From contig JADJCS010000001.1 of the NCBI GenBank assembly GCA_016703105.1, forward strand, positions 310,001 to 374,000: 64,000 nt of DNA, read 5' to 3'. This document shows positions 50,916 through 60,915 of this stretch, piece after piece. Made by a program: the position numbers and the translations under genes. The notes beneath the pieces were generated by a model that was not told the DNA's origin, did no database searches, and saw only the letters and a program-made list of their open reading frames with translations. The first letter of the stretch is position 1; each line of letters starts with the position of its first letter. Source of the DNA: Flavobacteriales bacterium (GTDB lineage: Bacteria > Bacteroidota > Bacteroidia > Flavobacteriales_F > PHOS-HE28).

Positions 50916-53900
50916 GTGAAGAACCAGGTGCACATGGGCCACAATTACCAGTTCCAGAGGACAAGTAACCGATACCGTATTTCCTGGGCGGTCCCCCTGT
51001 TGATGCTGGGACTTTCGGCGAAGGCCACCCACATCAGCGGCGGCGAGATCTACTACGACTGTCTGGGCAACAACCAGTACGAGGTCACCCTGATCGTCTA
51101 CCGCGACTGTTTCGGGGTGCAACTCGACAATCAGGTCACCGTTGACTTCCAAAGCCCATGCGATACACTGAGCGTGACGCTGAACACCCCCCAGCCCGTC
51201 GAGCTTTCCCAACTCTGCGGTCTGCAACTGCCCAACAGCACCTGCAACGGCGGTAACCTGCCCGGCATCGAACAGTACACGTACACCACGGTGGTCACCC
51301 TGCCCCCGTGTGACAGTTGGACCCTGAGTTGGGTGGGCCGGAACCGCAATGCGGCCGTGGCGAACCTGGTGGATCCCGACGATCATGCGATGTATATCGC
51401 GACTACCCTGAACAACGTCGTTGACCCCTGCGATAACTCGACCGAGTTCACCAACATCGCCAGTCCCTACGTCTGCCTGAACTATCCGGTGACATACAGC
51501 TATGGTGCCTTCGACGTTGATGGAGATTCCTTGAGCTATGCACTGGTAGGTGCGTTGGACGAGTTCGGTGTGCCCATCCTCTACGTACCGCCTTACACCG
51601 GTCTGGAGCCGATCTCCGGGATCACCCTGGACCCCTTGACGGGCCTGTTGAGTTTTACGCCCTACCTCGCGGGGAATTGGGTGGTGGTGGTGGAAGTGAG
51701 CGCTTGGGACAGCAGGGAACCTCATCGGTACCGTGATGCGCGATATGCAGTTCATCGCCTACCCCTGTACCAACGTACCGCCCGATGCGGCCACCGGAAC
51801 GGTGGTCGGCACTACGGGCACGGCCGTACAGACCGGACCGAACAGTGTGGACGTCTGCGAGTCGGGTGATTTCTGCTTCAACTTCCAGATCAGTGACCTG
51901 AACGCGAACAACATCTTGACCGCCACCAGCAACGTGGGCCAGAACCTACCAGGCGCCACGTTCACGTACACGGGCACGAACCCCATCACATGTACGGTGT
52001 GCTGGACGGGGTCCATGGGCACGGCCGGCTTTTACCCTTTCATCGTCACGGTGAACGATGGCGCTTGCCCGATCCCGGCGTTCCAGACGTACGTCTACGG
52101 CATCACCGTGCTACCCGGCATGTTCATCGACATCGTTGCGGTGGATGAGAGCTGTGCGGGCACCGATGATGGTAGCGTGAGCGTGAGTGTGATCTCCGGC
52201 ACCGCCCCGTACGGCTATAGCTGGTCCAACCTCCCGGATACCACCGCAGTGGTGAACGTGGGTGCTGGCACGTACACCGTGGTCGCCTCGGACGCGAGCG
52301 GATGTGTTTCCGCACCGGCCACCGCAGTGGTGAACGCTCAAGCACAGCCCAACGCGGCCAACGCAGGACCTGACCTGCTCGGGTGCCTCGATCAGCTTCC
52401 GGTACAATTGAACGGAACTGTGACCAATGCGACCGGAGGTGTTTGGAGCGGCGGTGCGGGGACCTTCCTGGGTGCTGGCCTCAGCGTGACCTATCAGCCC
52501 ACGGCCGCAGAACTGGCGGCAGGGAGCGTGGATCTCCTGCTCACCACCACCGGCAATCCGCTTTGCGCCGCTGATGTGGACACGGTGCATGTCCTGTTGA
52601 GCGATGACCTGCTCAACGCTTCTGTGAGCGGCACGGACGCGCTCTGCAATGGATCAGCCGGCGGCACCGCGAGCTACCAACCCACGATCCCTGGAGTGAG
52701 TTATCAATGGAACGCCCCTGGTGCCCCGACCACGTCGCAGATCGGTGGTCTGCCCGCTGGGAATTACAGCGTGACCGCGACCGATGCGGCAGGGTGTAGC
52801 GTGACCCTCCCCGTCACGATCGGTCAACCGGCCGCGCTCACCCTCGCCTCACTCACCGCTACGGATGAAACCTGCGCCGGACTGAACAACGGTTCGGTGA
52901 CCGCTGTTGCCTCGGGCGGAACGGGCCCCTACGCCTACGCTTGGAGCAATGGGGGAACCACGTCCTCCATCACCGTGGGCGCGGGTTCGTGGACCGTTCT
53001 GGTCACCGATGCGAACGGATGTGCTCCAGTGAGCGGCACAGCGACGGTGAACGCGCTGGCACAACCCAACAGCGCCAATGCAGGCCCCGACCTGATCGGG
53101 TGCATGGACGAACTGCCGCTGGATCTGAGCGGCACGGTGCAGAACGCAACAGGTGGTCAATGGAGCGGTGGAACGGGTACTTGGACCGGTACTGGCCTCA
53201 ACGTACAGTACACCCCCACCGTGCCCGAGATCCAGACCGGCTCTTTGCTGCTCTTCCTCACCACCACAGGAAATACGAATTGTGCTGCGGATGTGGATAG
53301 CGTGGTCGTGCAATTGTCCAACAGCTTCCTCGGAGCGCAGATCACCAGCACCCCAGCGGATTGCTTTTCCACCGCGACCGGCTCGGCGACCTTCCTGCCG
53401 ATCACATCGGGCCTCTCCTACCACTGGAACGATCCCAGCGGTCAGATCTCCAACCCTGCGGTGGGCTTGGGTTCTGGCACCTATACGGTAACGGTCACGG
53501 ACCCATTGGGCTGTGACACGAGCATGTCGGTCACCATCGCACAACCCACCGCGCTACAAGCCAGCTTGACACAGAGCGCCGATCCGCTCTGCGCCGCTTC
53601 GGCCAATGGCTGGGCCACCGTTCAGGCCAGCGGAGGCACCCCGGGGTATACCTACCAATGGGATGCGGCCGCGAACAATCAGTTGGGGCCCACCGCGAGC
53701 GGACTTCCCGCAGGGAACTTCTCGGTCACGGCCACCGATGCGAACGGCTGTACCGTGCAACTGTCCACTACGCTGGGTGCGCCGCCCCCGATCATGCTCA
53801 GCGCCCAAGTGCCCGACACCGTTTGCGTGAACGCGCCAACACTGCTGAGCGCGCAAGCCGCTGGGGGTACGGGCAACCTGATGATAAGCTGGGGCGGGAT

Positions 53901-55059
53901 CGGTACAGGAACAAGCATCACCCACAGCTTCGCGACCAACCAGGTCGTGGTGGTGACCGTAGTGGATGCCGTGGGTTGCAGTGGTCCGGTGCTCACCTTT
54001 CCGGTCACCGTGCTCAACCTCCCCGCAGCACAATTGTTGACATCGGGAGATGCGGTCGTATGCCCGGGAGACACCGCCATCGTGAGCGCGCAGGTGCAAG
54101 GCTATCCGGCCAATGTGCAGCTCTGGTGGCCACAACTCGGACAATTCGGAACAGGACCGTTCAGCGTTCCAGTGCCCGCCGACATGACCTTGGATGTGGT
54201 GGCCACGGACGCATGCGGCAACACCCTGAGCCAGGTGCTCCAACTCCAGGTCGATGAGCCTCCCCAATTCGTGCTTCCACCGCTTTTCGCTGAAGGATGC
54301 GCGCCCCTCACCGTGCAATTCCCGGATACCATTGTGGACGGGACCTTCACCTACCTCTGGACCTTCGGCGACGGCGCCAGTTCCGTGACCGAAGCGCCCA
54401 TGCACACCTTCCAAGCGGGTACCTGGAACGTGGGGCTCACGGTGACCACTGCCCTCGGCTGCAGCAGCAGCGCCCCAGCGCCTGGCGTGGTGATCGCGTA
54501 CGCCCCTCCCACGGCAGCCTTCACGGCGAGCCCTTGGATCACCGATGCGGACAATGCCCTCATCACTTTCACCGATCAGAGCACCGGTGCGATCATCGAC
54601 CATGCCTGGGACTTCGGCGACGGTGGGGTCAGCGATCAACAGCACCCCTCGCACGCGTTCATCGATGCGGACGACTTCCAAGTGATGCTCGTGGTGACGG
54701 ACATCCATGGTTGCACGGACACCGCCGCGCATGTGGTACGGATCACTCCGGTCTATGATGTGACCATCCCGAACGGTTTCACTCCCGATCCCGTAGGAGG
54801 GAACGGAGGATACTATGATGATGAGGATCTCAGCAACAACGTCTTCTACCCCTTCGCCCGCTTTGTCGAGGATTTCCGCATGCGGATCTACAACCGGTGG
54901 GGCGAACTCATCTTCGAAAGCCTTGACATCCGCCAAGGGTGGGACGGTTACTACCGCGGCCAACTCAGCCCCCAGGACGTGTATGTCTACCAGGTCTGGT
55001 TGCGCTTCGTGGATGGCCAGGAATCGCAGCAAGTGGGCGACATCACCCTCTTCCGCTAA
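50916..55059 (+). CDS. SprB-like giant surface adhesin with gliding-motility C-terminal domain, frameshifted near 51712
   Basis: Two overlapping frames (50916-51869 and 51733-55059) form one gene: the first reads VVVVEVSAWDS up to about 51700 and the second restarts GNLIGTVMRDMQFIAYP, so two bases are missing (or one is extra) near 51712. Corrected length is about 1380 residues. A signal-like start is followed by a cadherin-like module, a tandem run of SprB-type repeats (DESCAGTDDGSVSVSVISGTAPYGYSWS), PKD domains (FPDTIVDGTFTYLWTFGDGASS) and a C-terminal type B T9SS domain (IPNGFTPDPVGGNGGYYDDEDLSNNVFYPFA, ending ITLFR). Such proteins are cell-surface adhesins. The next gene encodes its likely porin partner. 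Confidence 0.85.
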
Positions 55060-55065
55060 ACGTCC

Positions 55066-56070
55066 ATGAGGATATCGCTACGCACCCTGTTCCAGGTCAT
55101 CTTGCTCGCGCCCTGTCTGGCGCGCGGACAGGACCCTCAGTTGACGCAATCCTTCGCGGCGCCGATGTACTTGAACCCTGCGCTCACCGGCAATACGCAG
55201 CAGGACCGGATCGTCGCGAACTATAGGAACCAGTGGAGCAGCGCGGTGGTGAACGCCTTCCAGACGTATGCCTGCAGCTATGATCACCGCGCCGCCAAGC
55301 TGAACAGTGGCTTTGGTTTGATGGCCATGCGCGATCGCGCCGGCGTCAACGGCCTGAGCTTCACCCAGGTCTCGTTCAACTATAGCTACGAGGCGCGCAT
55401 CAACCGGAAGAGCGCTTTTCGTGCCGGGCTGCGCATGGCCTACACGAACCGTGGATTGGATCCGAACAACACGCTCTTCGCCGACCAGGTGATCCGTGAC
55501 AACGCCCCCACGAGCATCGAAGCGAGGATGGTGGAGCGCGTGAACTACTTCGATGTAGGCATCGGTGGCATGTACTACAACGAACGCTTCTGGGCAGGGA
55601 TCAGCGCGAGCCACTTGAACCGTCCCCAGCAAAGCCTGTTCACCGATGGGGACGCGCGTTTACCGGTCCGCACGAGCGTGCATACCGGATACCGTTTCCC
55701 GCTGGACAACCAGCGCATGATGTACAGCCACACGATCGGCACCTTCGCGGCGCTTTACAAAACGCAGGATAAGTGGGACCAGTTCGACATCGGTTTCTAC
55801 GTGGACCACGAGCAGCTGATCGGCGGGATCTGGTACCGTGGCATTCCCGGGCTGAAAGCCTACCAACCGGGCTACCCGAACAGCGATGCCGTGAGTTTGA
55901 TGGTGGGCTATGACACGCCGATGCAACTGCGCATCGTGTACAGCTATGATGTTACCGTGAGCATGCTCACCATGGCCAGCGGGGGGGCGCACGAGATCAG
56001 TCTCACGTACGAATGGCCCCGCAAGGTGAAGTCGCGCAAGCATAAGATCGTGCCCTGCCCGAAGTTCTGA
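55066..56070 (+). CDS. PorP/SprF-family T9SS outer-membrane protein
   Basis: A 334-residue protein with a signal peptide ending ARGQ, then DPQLTQSFAAPMYLNPALTGN, the diagnostic start of PorP/SprF. Alternating hydrophobic strands fit a beta barrel of about 14 strands. In Flavobacterium SprF is needed for surface delivery of SprB; here it follows the SprB-like gene by six bases, an operon of the same form. It lacks a C-terminal Phe and ends HKIVPCPKF, a basic tail that closes on Phe. Confidence 0.9.
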   Translation: MRISLRTLFQVILLAPCLARGQDPQLTQSFAAPMYLNPALTGNTQQDRIVANYRNQWSSAVVNAFQTYACSYDHRAAKLNSGFGLMAMRDRAGVNGLSFTQVSFNYSYEARINRKSAFRAGLRMAYTNRGLDPNNTLFADQVIRDNAPTSIEARMVERVNYFDVGIGGMYYNERFWAGISASHLNRPQQSLFTDGDARLPVRTSVHTGYRFPLDNQRMMYSHTIGTFAALYKTQDKWDQFDIGFYVDHEQLIGGIWYRGIPGLKAYQPGYPNSDAVSLMVGYDTPMQLRIVYSYDVTVSMLTMASGGAHEISLTYEWPRKVKSRKHKIVPCPKF

Positions 56071-56083
56071 GCCGGGACATTTC

Positions 56084-56118
56084 ACCGCAGAGACGCGGAG
56101 GTGCAGAGGAACGCAGAG
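56084..56118. repeat. ACCGCAGAGACGCGGAG-type dispersed repeat
   Basis: The run ACCGCAGAGACGCGGAGGTG is followed by CAGAGGAACGCAGAG, i.e. several G-C-A-G-A-G units in tandem. Related single-orientation repeats are common in bacterial genomes; the arms of the repeat near 30062 are similar (CCGCAAAG). It lies in the gap between the SprF-like gene and argS. Confidence 0.5.
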
Positions 56119-56127
56119 TTCAGCGGT

Positions 56128-58011
56128 TCACATCCGCTCGGGCACCTCAATGCCCAGGCACCACATCGCCCGCTTCGTCGCAGCGGCCGTGGCAGCGCTC
56201 AACCCGATGCGGAATTGGCGCTTGGCGGGGTCCTCTTCCTTCATGACCGGCACCCTCTGATAGAAGGTGTTGTACGCCTGCACCAATTCATACGTATGGT
56301 TGGCGATCGATGAGGGATCCAGGCGCGTGGCGGCCTCTTGGAGCACCGCCGGAAGGTGATGGAGAAGTTTGAGCACCGAGCGTTCCTCGGGGAGTAGTTC
56401 ATGTTCGTCCGTTGTCGGCTGTCCTTCGGTCACTGACAACTGAGAACTGACAACCGGCAACTCCGCCTCCGCCTTTCTCAGCAAACTTCTGATCCGCGCA
56501 TAGGTATACTGAATGAACGGCCCCGTATGCCCTTGCAGGTCGATGCTCGCGGCGGGGTCGAAGAGCATCTGCTTCTTTGGGTCCACCTTCAAGAGGAAAT
56601 ACTTGAGCGCGGCCAGGCCGACCATCTCATAGAGTTCCGTCTTCTCTTGTTCGCTCACCGCATCGAGCTTGCTGAGCTGATCGCCCGTGGCGCGCGCTTC
56701 GCCGACCATTTCTTCGATCAGGTCATCCGCATCGACCACCGTCCCTTCACGGCTCTTCATCTTTCCGCTGGGCAAGTCCACCATGCCATAGCTCAGGTGG
56801 AAGAGCTCGTTGGCCCAGGGGAAGCCGAGCTTCTTCAGGATCAGGAACAGCACCTTGAAGTGGTAGTCCTGCTCGTTGCCCACAGTGTAGATCAGGCGGG
56901 AAAGGCCGGGGTGATCCTCGAAACGCTTGATGGCCGTGCCGATGTCCTGCGTCATGTAGACACTGGTGCCATCGCGGCGAAGGAGCACCTTCTCGTCGAG
57001 GCCCTCAGCGGTATTGTCCACCCAAACGGCGCCGTCTTTCTCGTAGAACACGCCCTTCTTCAGGCCTTCGAGCACATCGTTCTTGCCGAGCACGTAGGTC
57101 TGGCTCTCGTAGTAAGTTTGTCGAACTCCACCCCATGCGGGCATAGCTGGCGTTGAATCCTGCATAGACCCAGCCGTTCATCTTCTCCCAAAGCGCGCGC
57201 ACTTCGGGATCGTTCGCTTCCCACTTGCGCAGCATCTCCTGCGCTTCAAGCATCAAAGGAGCCAGTTTCTCGGCCTGCTCCCTGGAGATCGTCTCGGCAC
57301 GCACATTCGGGTGCAGCGGTGTGGAGATGGTCGTGGCGCCGTTCTCAATGATCTCCTCCACCTGGACCTTGTACCGTTTGTCGAACTCCACGTAGTATTT
57401 GCCCACGAGCTTATCGCCCTTCAGGCCGCTGCTCTCAGGCGTTTCGCCATTGCCGAACTTCTGCCAGGCCAGCATGCTCTTGCAGATGTGGATGCCGCGA
57501 TCGTTGATCACCTGTGCCTTGATCACTTCATGACCGGCCGCTTGAAGGATGCGGCTCACACTATGCCCGAGGAAGTTGTTCCGCAAATGGCCCAGGTGCA
57601 AGGGCTTGTTCGTGTTCGGCGAACTGTACTCCACCATCACCTTGCGGCCGCTCGATGGGAACTGAAGGATGTCCTTCTCCCGCGCTTCTTGAAGAAAGCC
57701 GAGCCAGTAGCGATCGGCGATCACGAGGTTGAGGAAGCCCTTGACCACGTTGAAGCGCTCCACGACCTCCACGTTCGCTGGAGATGCTCCCCGATCGCCT
57801 GGGCCGTGGGCTCCGGGCCCTTGCCGCTCTGCCCCGACTTGTCGGCGGTCTGCTTGAGGAAGGGGAACACGTTGATCGTCACATCCCCTTCGAACTCGGG
57901 CCGTGTTGTCTGGAACGCGATGCGCTCCGCCGCGACCTCGGCATTGAAGACGGATGCGAACGCTTGCTGAACAGCGGGAACGAGCAGCGCTTGGAGACGG
58001 TCTTGGAACAT
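56128..58011 (-). CDS. argS: Arginyl-tRNA synthetase, broken by three homopolymer deletions
   Basis: Three reverse-strand frames join into one protein of about 628 residues. MFQDRLQALLVPAV (start 58011) runs to GEHL; one missing C near 57785 leads to PANVEVVERFNVV; then the catalytic domain with HLGHLRNNF (HIGH motif) and the C-terminal part follow after a missing G and a missing T near 57120-57130 (NASYARMG, then VEFDKLYYESQT). The end is the conserved GIEVPERM. All three errors are single deletions in or beside runs of the same base, as expected of long-read errors, and argS is essential, so the gene is presumably intact. An in-frame repeat-like insert is described separately. Confidence 0.9.
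56408..56460 (-). repeat. TCAGTTGTCAGT-type repeat inside the argS coding region
   Basis: On the reverse strand the run GGTTGTCAGTTCTCAGTTGTCAGT encodes VVSSQLSV in the segment ELPVVSSQLSVTEGQPTTDEHEL. It is related to the tandem units at 58028-58064. The insert sits between the YARIRSLLRKA helix and LLPEERSVLKLL, where I recall other bacterial ArgS proteins having only a short loop. Confidence 0.5.
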
Positions 58012-58027
58012 GGAGGCGCAAAGGAAA

Positions 58028-58064
58028 CAGTTGTCAGTTGTCAGATGTCAGTTGTCGGTTGTCC
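58028..58064. repeat. CAGTTGTC tandem repeat between ctlX and argS
   Basis: CAGTTGTCAGTTGTCAGATG, then TCAGTTGTCGGTTGTCC: four to five copies of a seven-base unit. The same unit recurs inside argS. It lies between the argS start and the ctlX stop. Confidence 0.7.
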
Positions 58065-58065
58065 A

Positions 58066-59007
58066 TCAAAGCCGGGTACCCGACAACTGCGCCTTGCTCA
58101 AGAAGTTCTCCGCCAGCATGCACCGCACGCTACCACCACCGACGCGCTCTATTGTGGGTACCGCCACCGGCACCAACTGGCCGTGCTTCTCCAGCGCGAT
58201 ACGTTGATCCGGCCGCAGGGCGGCGAATGCGGTCTCGGAGAGGAAAATGAACATGCCCTTCACGGAACGCAGTTGCAGCATGTTTCCTACGAAGGCGTGC
58301 ATCTGCTCCAGCGATATCGGGATGATCTCCTTGTTCGCACGCTCCAACTCGGTGCGCACGTCGTCACGATCCACGGGATAGGGCATGGCCTCGAGGCAGA
58401 CCGCTGCGAACGCCTCACCGATGCTCATCAGCACGTTCGTGTGGTAGACCGGCTGGCCCGTCAGCGTCCCGTCCATCGTGGCCAGGAACGGGACCTGGTG
58501 CCCGAGCAGGGTGCCGCACCAGAGGTTCAATGCGCGTTCCGTGGTGCGTGGTGAGAGGGCCGCGTAAGCCACATTGCGCACTCGATCCAGCACCAGGCTG
58601 CCCGTGCCTTCCAGAAAGCGGTCGTCGTTCTCAAGCACGCTCAGGTCCACCAGGCGCCGCACCTTGCAGCCCTCGCGGACCAAGACCTCATCGAAGGCAC
58701 GATCGCGTTCCGCACGACGGCTCGGCGTACACATCGGGTAAAGCACCACGGTGCCATCGGCGTGGGTGCTGAACCAGTTGTTCGGGAATACCGCGTTCGG
58801 CGCGGCCGGATCCACGGGATCGAGCACCGTGGTGGCGATACCGCAGTTCCGCAGCGCCATCAGGAGCGCATCGAACTCCTCTTCCGCCTGCTTCCGGATC
58901 TCCGGATCATCGACGAGTTGTTGGAACCCATTGCTCTCCGCTGTCTCCGGATCGAACCCGAAGCCTGTGGGCCGGATGAGGATGACGCCGGATGCGACCT
59001 GGCTCAT
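58066..59007 (-). CDS. ctlX: Citrulline-hydrolysing CtlX-like amidinotransferase-fold enzyme
   Basis: A 313-residue guanidino-group hydrolase fold protein. Motifs: FPNNWFSTH (Asn76-77), DDRFLEGTGSLVLDR, the catalytic YHTNVLM (His189) and GGGSVRCMLAENF (nucleophile Cys297). This matches CtlX, which hydrolyses citrulline to ornithine. It sits between arginase and argS on the same strand, 21 bases after arginase, so arginine and citrulline breakdown are joined. The last residues (QLSGTRL) run into the tandem repeat region. Confidence 0.8.
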   Translation of the reverse strand: MSQVASGVILIRPTGFGFDPETAESNGFQQLVDDPEIRKQAEEEFDALLMALRNCGIATTVLDPVDPAAPNAVFPNNWFSTHADGTVVLYPMCTPSRRAERDRAFDEVLVREGCKVRRLVDLSVLENDDRFLEGTGSLVLDRVRNVAYAALSPRTTERALNLWCGTLLGHQVPFLATMDGTLTGQPVYHTNVLMSIGEAFAAVCLEAMPYPVDRDDVRTELERANKEIIPISLEQMHAFVGNMLQLRSVKGMFIFLSETAFAALRPDQRIALEKHGQLVPVAVPTIERVGGGSVRCMLAENFLSKAQLSGTRL

Positions 59008-59028
59008 GTGCTCGGGCGCGCCGCGCGC

Positions 59029-59967
59029 TCAGCGGTTCCGGAGAATGGGATAGAGCGGCTCCAACACCCCCAGCACCGATTCGGCCATGGCGTTGTTGGT
59101 GTCGAGCGCGGGGTTGATCTCGACCACATCGAGGGTCGCGGTCTTGGGATCGGTGCAGAAGCCGGTGAGTAGTTCGCGCGCTTCGTCCAGGGTGATGCCG
59201 TTCGGTACCGGGGTCCCGGTCCCTACGGAGATCGAAGGATCCAAACTGTCCACATCGAAGCTGACGTGGATGCGTTCACAGGCCGTGAGGTAGGCGAGCG
59301 TTTCCCGCACGACGCCGCTGGCGCCTTTGGCGCGCAACTGTTCCACGGTGATCACTTTGATCCGAAGCTCATCGATGATGGCCTGCTCCTCGGGCTCGTA
59401 GTCGCGCAGGGCGATGAAGACCAGATCACTAGGGACGAGCTTGGGGCCGTTCACGCCGATCTTCCGCAGGCGGTCCCACACATCCATGGTGAACACGCGA
59501 GGACGATTGCGGCCTTTCTTCTCCAAGTGCATCAGCAGCGCCAGCGGCATGCCGTGAACATTGCCACTGGGCGTGGTCCAGGGCGAATGCAGGTCGGCGT
59601 GGGCATCGATCCAGATCACCCCGAGCCGTTCGTTCGGGTAGGCCATCTTGGTGCCTGACACCGAGCCGATGGCAATGCTGTGGTCCCCTCCCACCACGAT
59701 CGGAAAGGTGTTGTTCCGCAGGTAGCGGTAAACCTCGTAGGCCAGATCGCTCTCGAAGCGGATCAATCCGTCGATGTGGTGGGCGCTAGGGGAGCTATCG
59801 TCCTCGTAAAGCACGTCGTTCTCGTCCCGGAGGATGCTCTCCTCGGCATGCCCGAACAGTTCGCTGCCCAATTTCCACGCCGCCACCCGAAGGGCCGCCA
59901 TGCCCATACTGGCTCCGCGCTTGCCCGCCCCGATCTCAGAGGCGGCTTCGATCAATCGTAGTTCCAT
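59029..59967 (-). CDS. rocF: Arginase/formiminoglutamase family (arginase)
   Basis: A 312-residue ureohydrolase with the manganese ligands: GGDHS (93-97, His96), DAHAD (121-125) and SFDVDSLDP (Asp238, Asp240). The substrate-recognition loop fits arginase, though agmatinase or formiminoglutamase cannot be excluded. It is the first gene of a three-gene reverse-strand unit with ctlX and argS. TACCTTGG on the reverse strand upstream may be the promoter. Confidence 0.88.
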   Translation of the reverse strand: MELRLIEAASEIGAGKRGASMGMAALRVAAWKLGSELFGHAEESILRDENDVLYEDDSSPSAHHIDGLIRFESDLAYEVYRYLRNNTFPIVVGGDHSIAIGSVSGTKMAYPNERLGVIWIDAHADLHSPWTTPSGNVHGMPLALLMHLEKKGRNRPRVFTMDVWDRLRKIGVNGPKLVPSDLVFIALRDYEPEEQAIIDELRIKVITVEQLRAKGASGVVRETLAYLTACERIHVSFDVDSLDPSISVGTGTPVPNGITLDEARELLTGFCTDPKTATLDVVEINPALDTNNAMAESVLGVLEPLYPILRNR

Positions 59968-60078
59968 AAATGCCCTTCTTACCGGACGGCCAAGGTACGG
60001 AGGCCCCTTTCCAGGCCCCGGAACCCTGGGTACGACCTGCCCGTAGGAAGGCCACCTGTCATTGCTTCAGATCGACCG

Positions 60079-60786
60079 ATGGACCACAAGGACACCACGA
60101 CTACCGCTGTGCTGCTTGCCGTTGCCCTTCTGGGCAACGGCTGCGGCCAGGGGCTACTGCAAGAGCATGTGGCCGAGGGGGTTATAGAGTACGCCCTCAC
60201 CTTCCCGGACTACGACCCTGACGGGCTGATGGCGGGCATGCTCCCGGAAAAAACCACGCTCACCTTCGGCAGTGGCATGCAGATGGCCGAACTGAGCGCT
60301 GGCATGGGGGTGTTCCGCACCTCCATCGTTACGGACAACGAGCAGAAGGAAATGGACTACCAGCTCAGCGTGCTGAGCAAGAAGCTGGTGAGCCACATGG
60401 GCCAGCGCGACATCCTGAGCTTCAACAAGGAAAAGCCGGCGGTTACCTTTCTGTACACCGGCGAACTCGACACCATCGCCGGCTATCCGTGCAAGAAAGC
60501 CGTGGCGCTCTTCGGCAGCATCGACCGCCCCGAGATCGAGGTGTGGTACACCGACCGTATCCGCATCGAAGACCCCAACTGGTTCAGCCCGTTCCGCGAG
60601 ATCCCTGGGGTACTGCTGCGGTATGAAATGATCCAGTACGGCATGCGTATGCGCCTGGAGGCCACCACCGTGATACCCGGCCCGGTGGAACCCACCAAGT
60701 TCGCTTTGAAGGAGGGCTACCAGAAGGTGTCCCCTGATGTGCTCCACGGCGAGCTCGAAGAGGTGCTCTCCTCCTTCAGTCTCTGA
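60079..60786 (+). CDS. Secreted lipoprotein, DUF4412-like
   Basis: A 235-residue protein; the signal ends in the lipobox LLGNGC. The mature part reads EGVIEYALTFPDYDPDGLMAGMLPEKTTLTFGSGM, then IAGYPCKKAVALFG and VWYTDRIRIEDPNWFSPFREIPG, with the pattern of DUF4412/GLPGLI-type proteins common in Bacteroidota. Function unknown; probably envelope. It is followed by ftsK with 129 bases between. Confidence 0.7.
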   Translation: MDHKDTTTTAVLLAVALLGNGCGQGLLQEHVAEGVIEYALTFPDYDPDGLMAGMLPEKTTLTFGSGMQMAELSAGMGVFRTSIVTDNEQKEMDYQLSVLSKKLVSHMGQRDILSFNKEKPAVTFLYTGELDTIAGYPCKKAVALFGSIDRPEIEVWYTDRIRIEDPNWFSPFREIPGVLLRYEMIQYGMRMRLEATTVIPGPVEPTKFALKEGYQKVSPDVLHGELEEVLSSFSL

Positions 60787-60915
60787 GGTTCACAACCTGC
60801 GGCGGTTTTCCCTAAAGCACTGTTGATAATAGCGGCCCGGTGAGGGCCGTTGTTGCTGAGCCCCCCCGATACTTTTATCGGGTCCGCGCGCAAGCCTGCT
60901 CGGGCACCGCATCCA

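Noticed and set aside
52100..53600. Regular repeats in the SprB-like gene considered as a CRISPR array
   Set aside because: The repeats are coding and degenerate, with no fixed-length spacers.
53554..55032. 492-codon reverse-strand frame opposite the SprB-like gene
   Set aside because: The forward strand carries clear SprB and PKD repeats; the reverse product has no motif.
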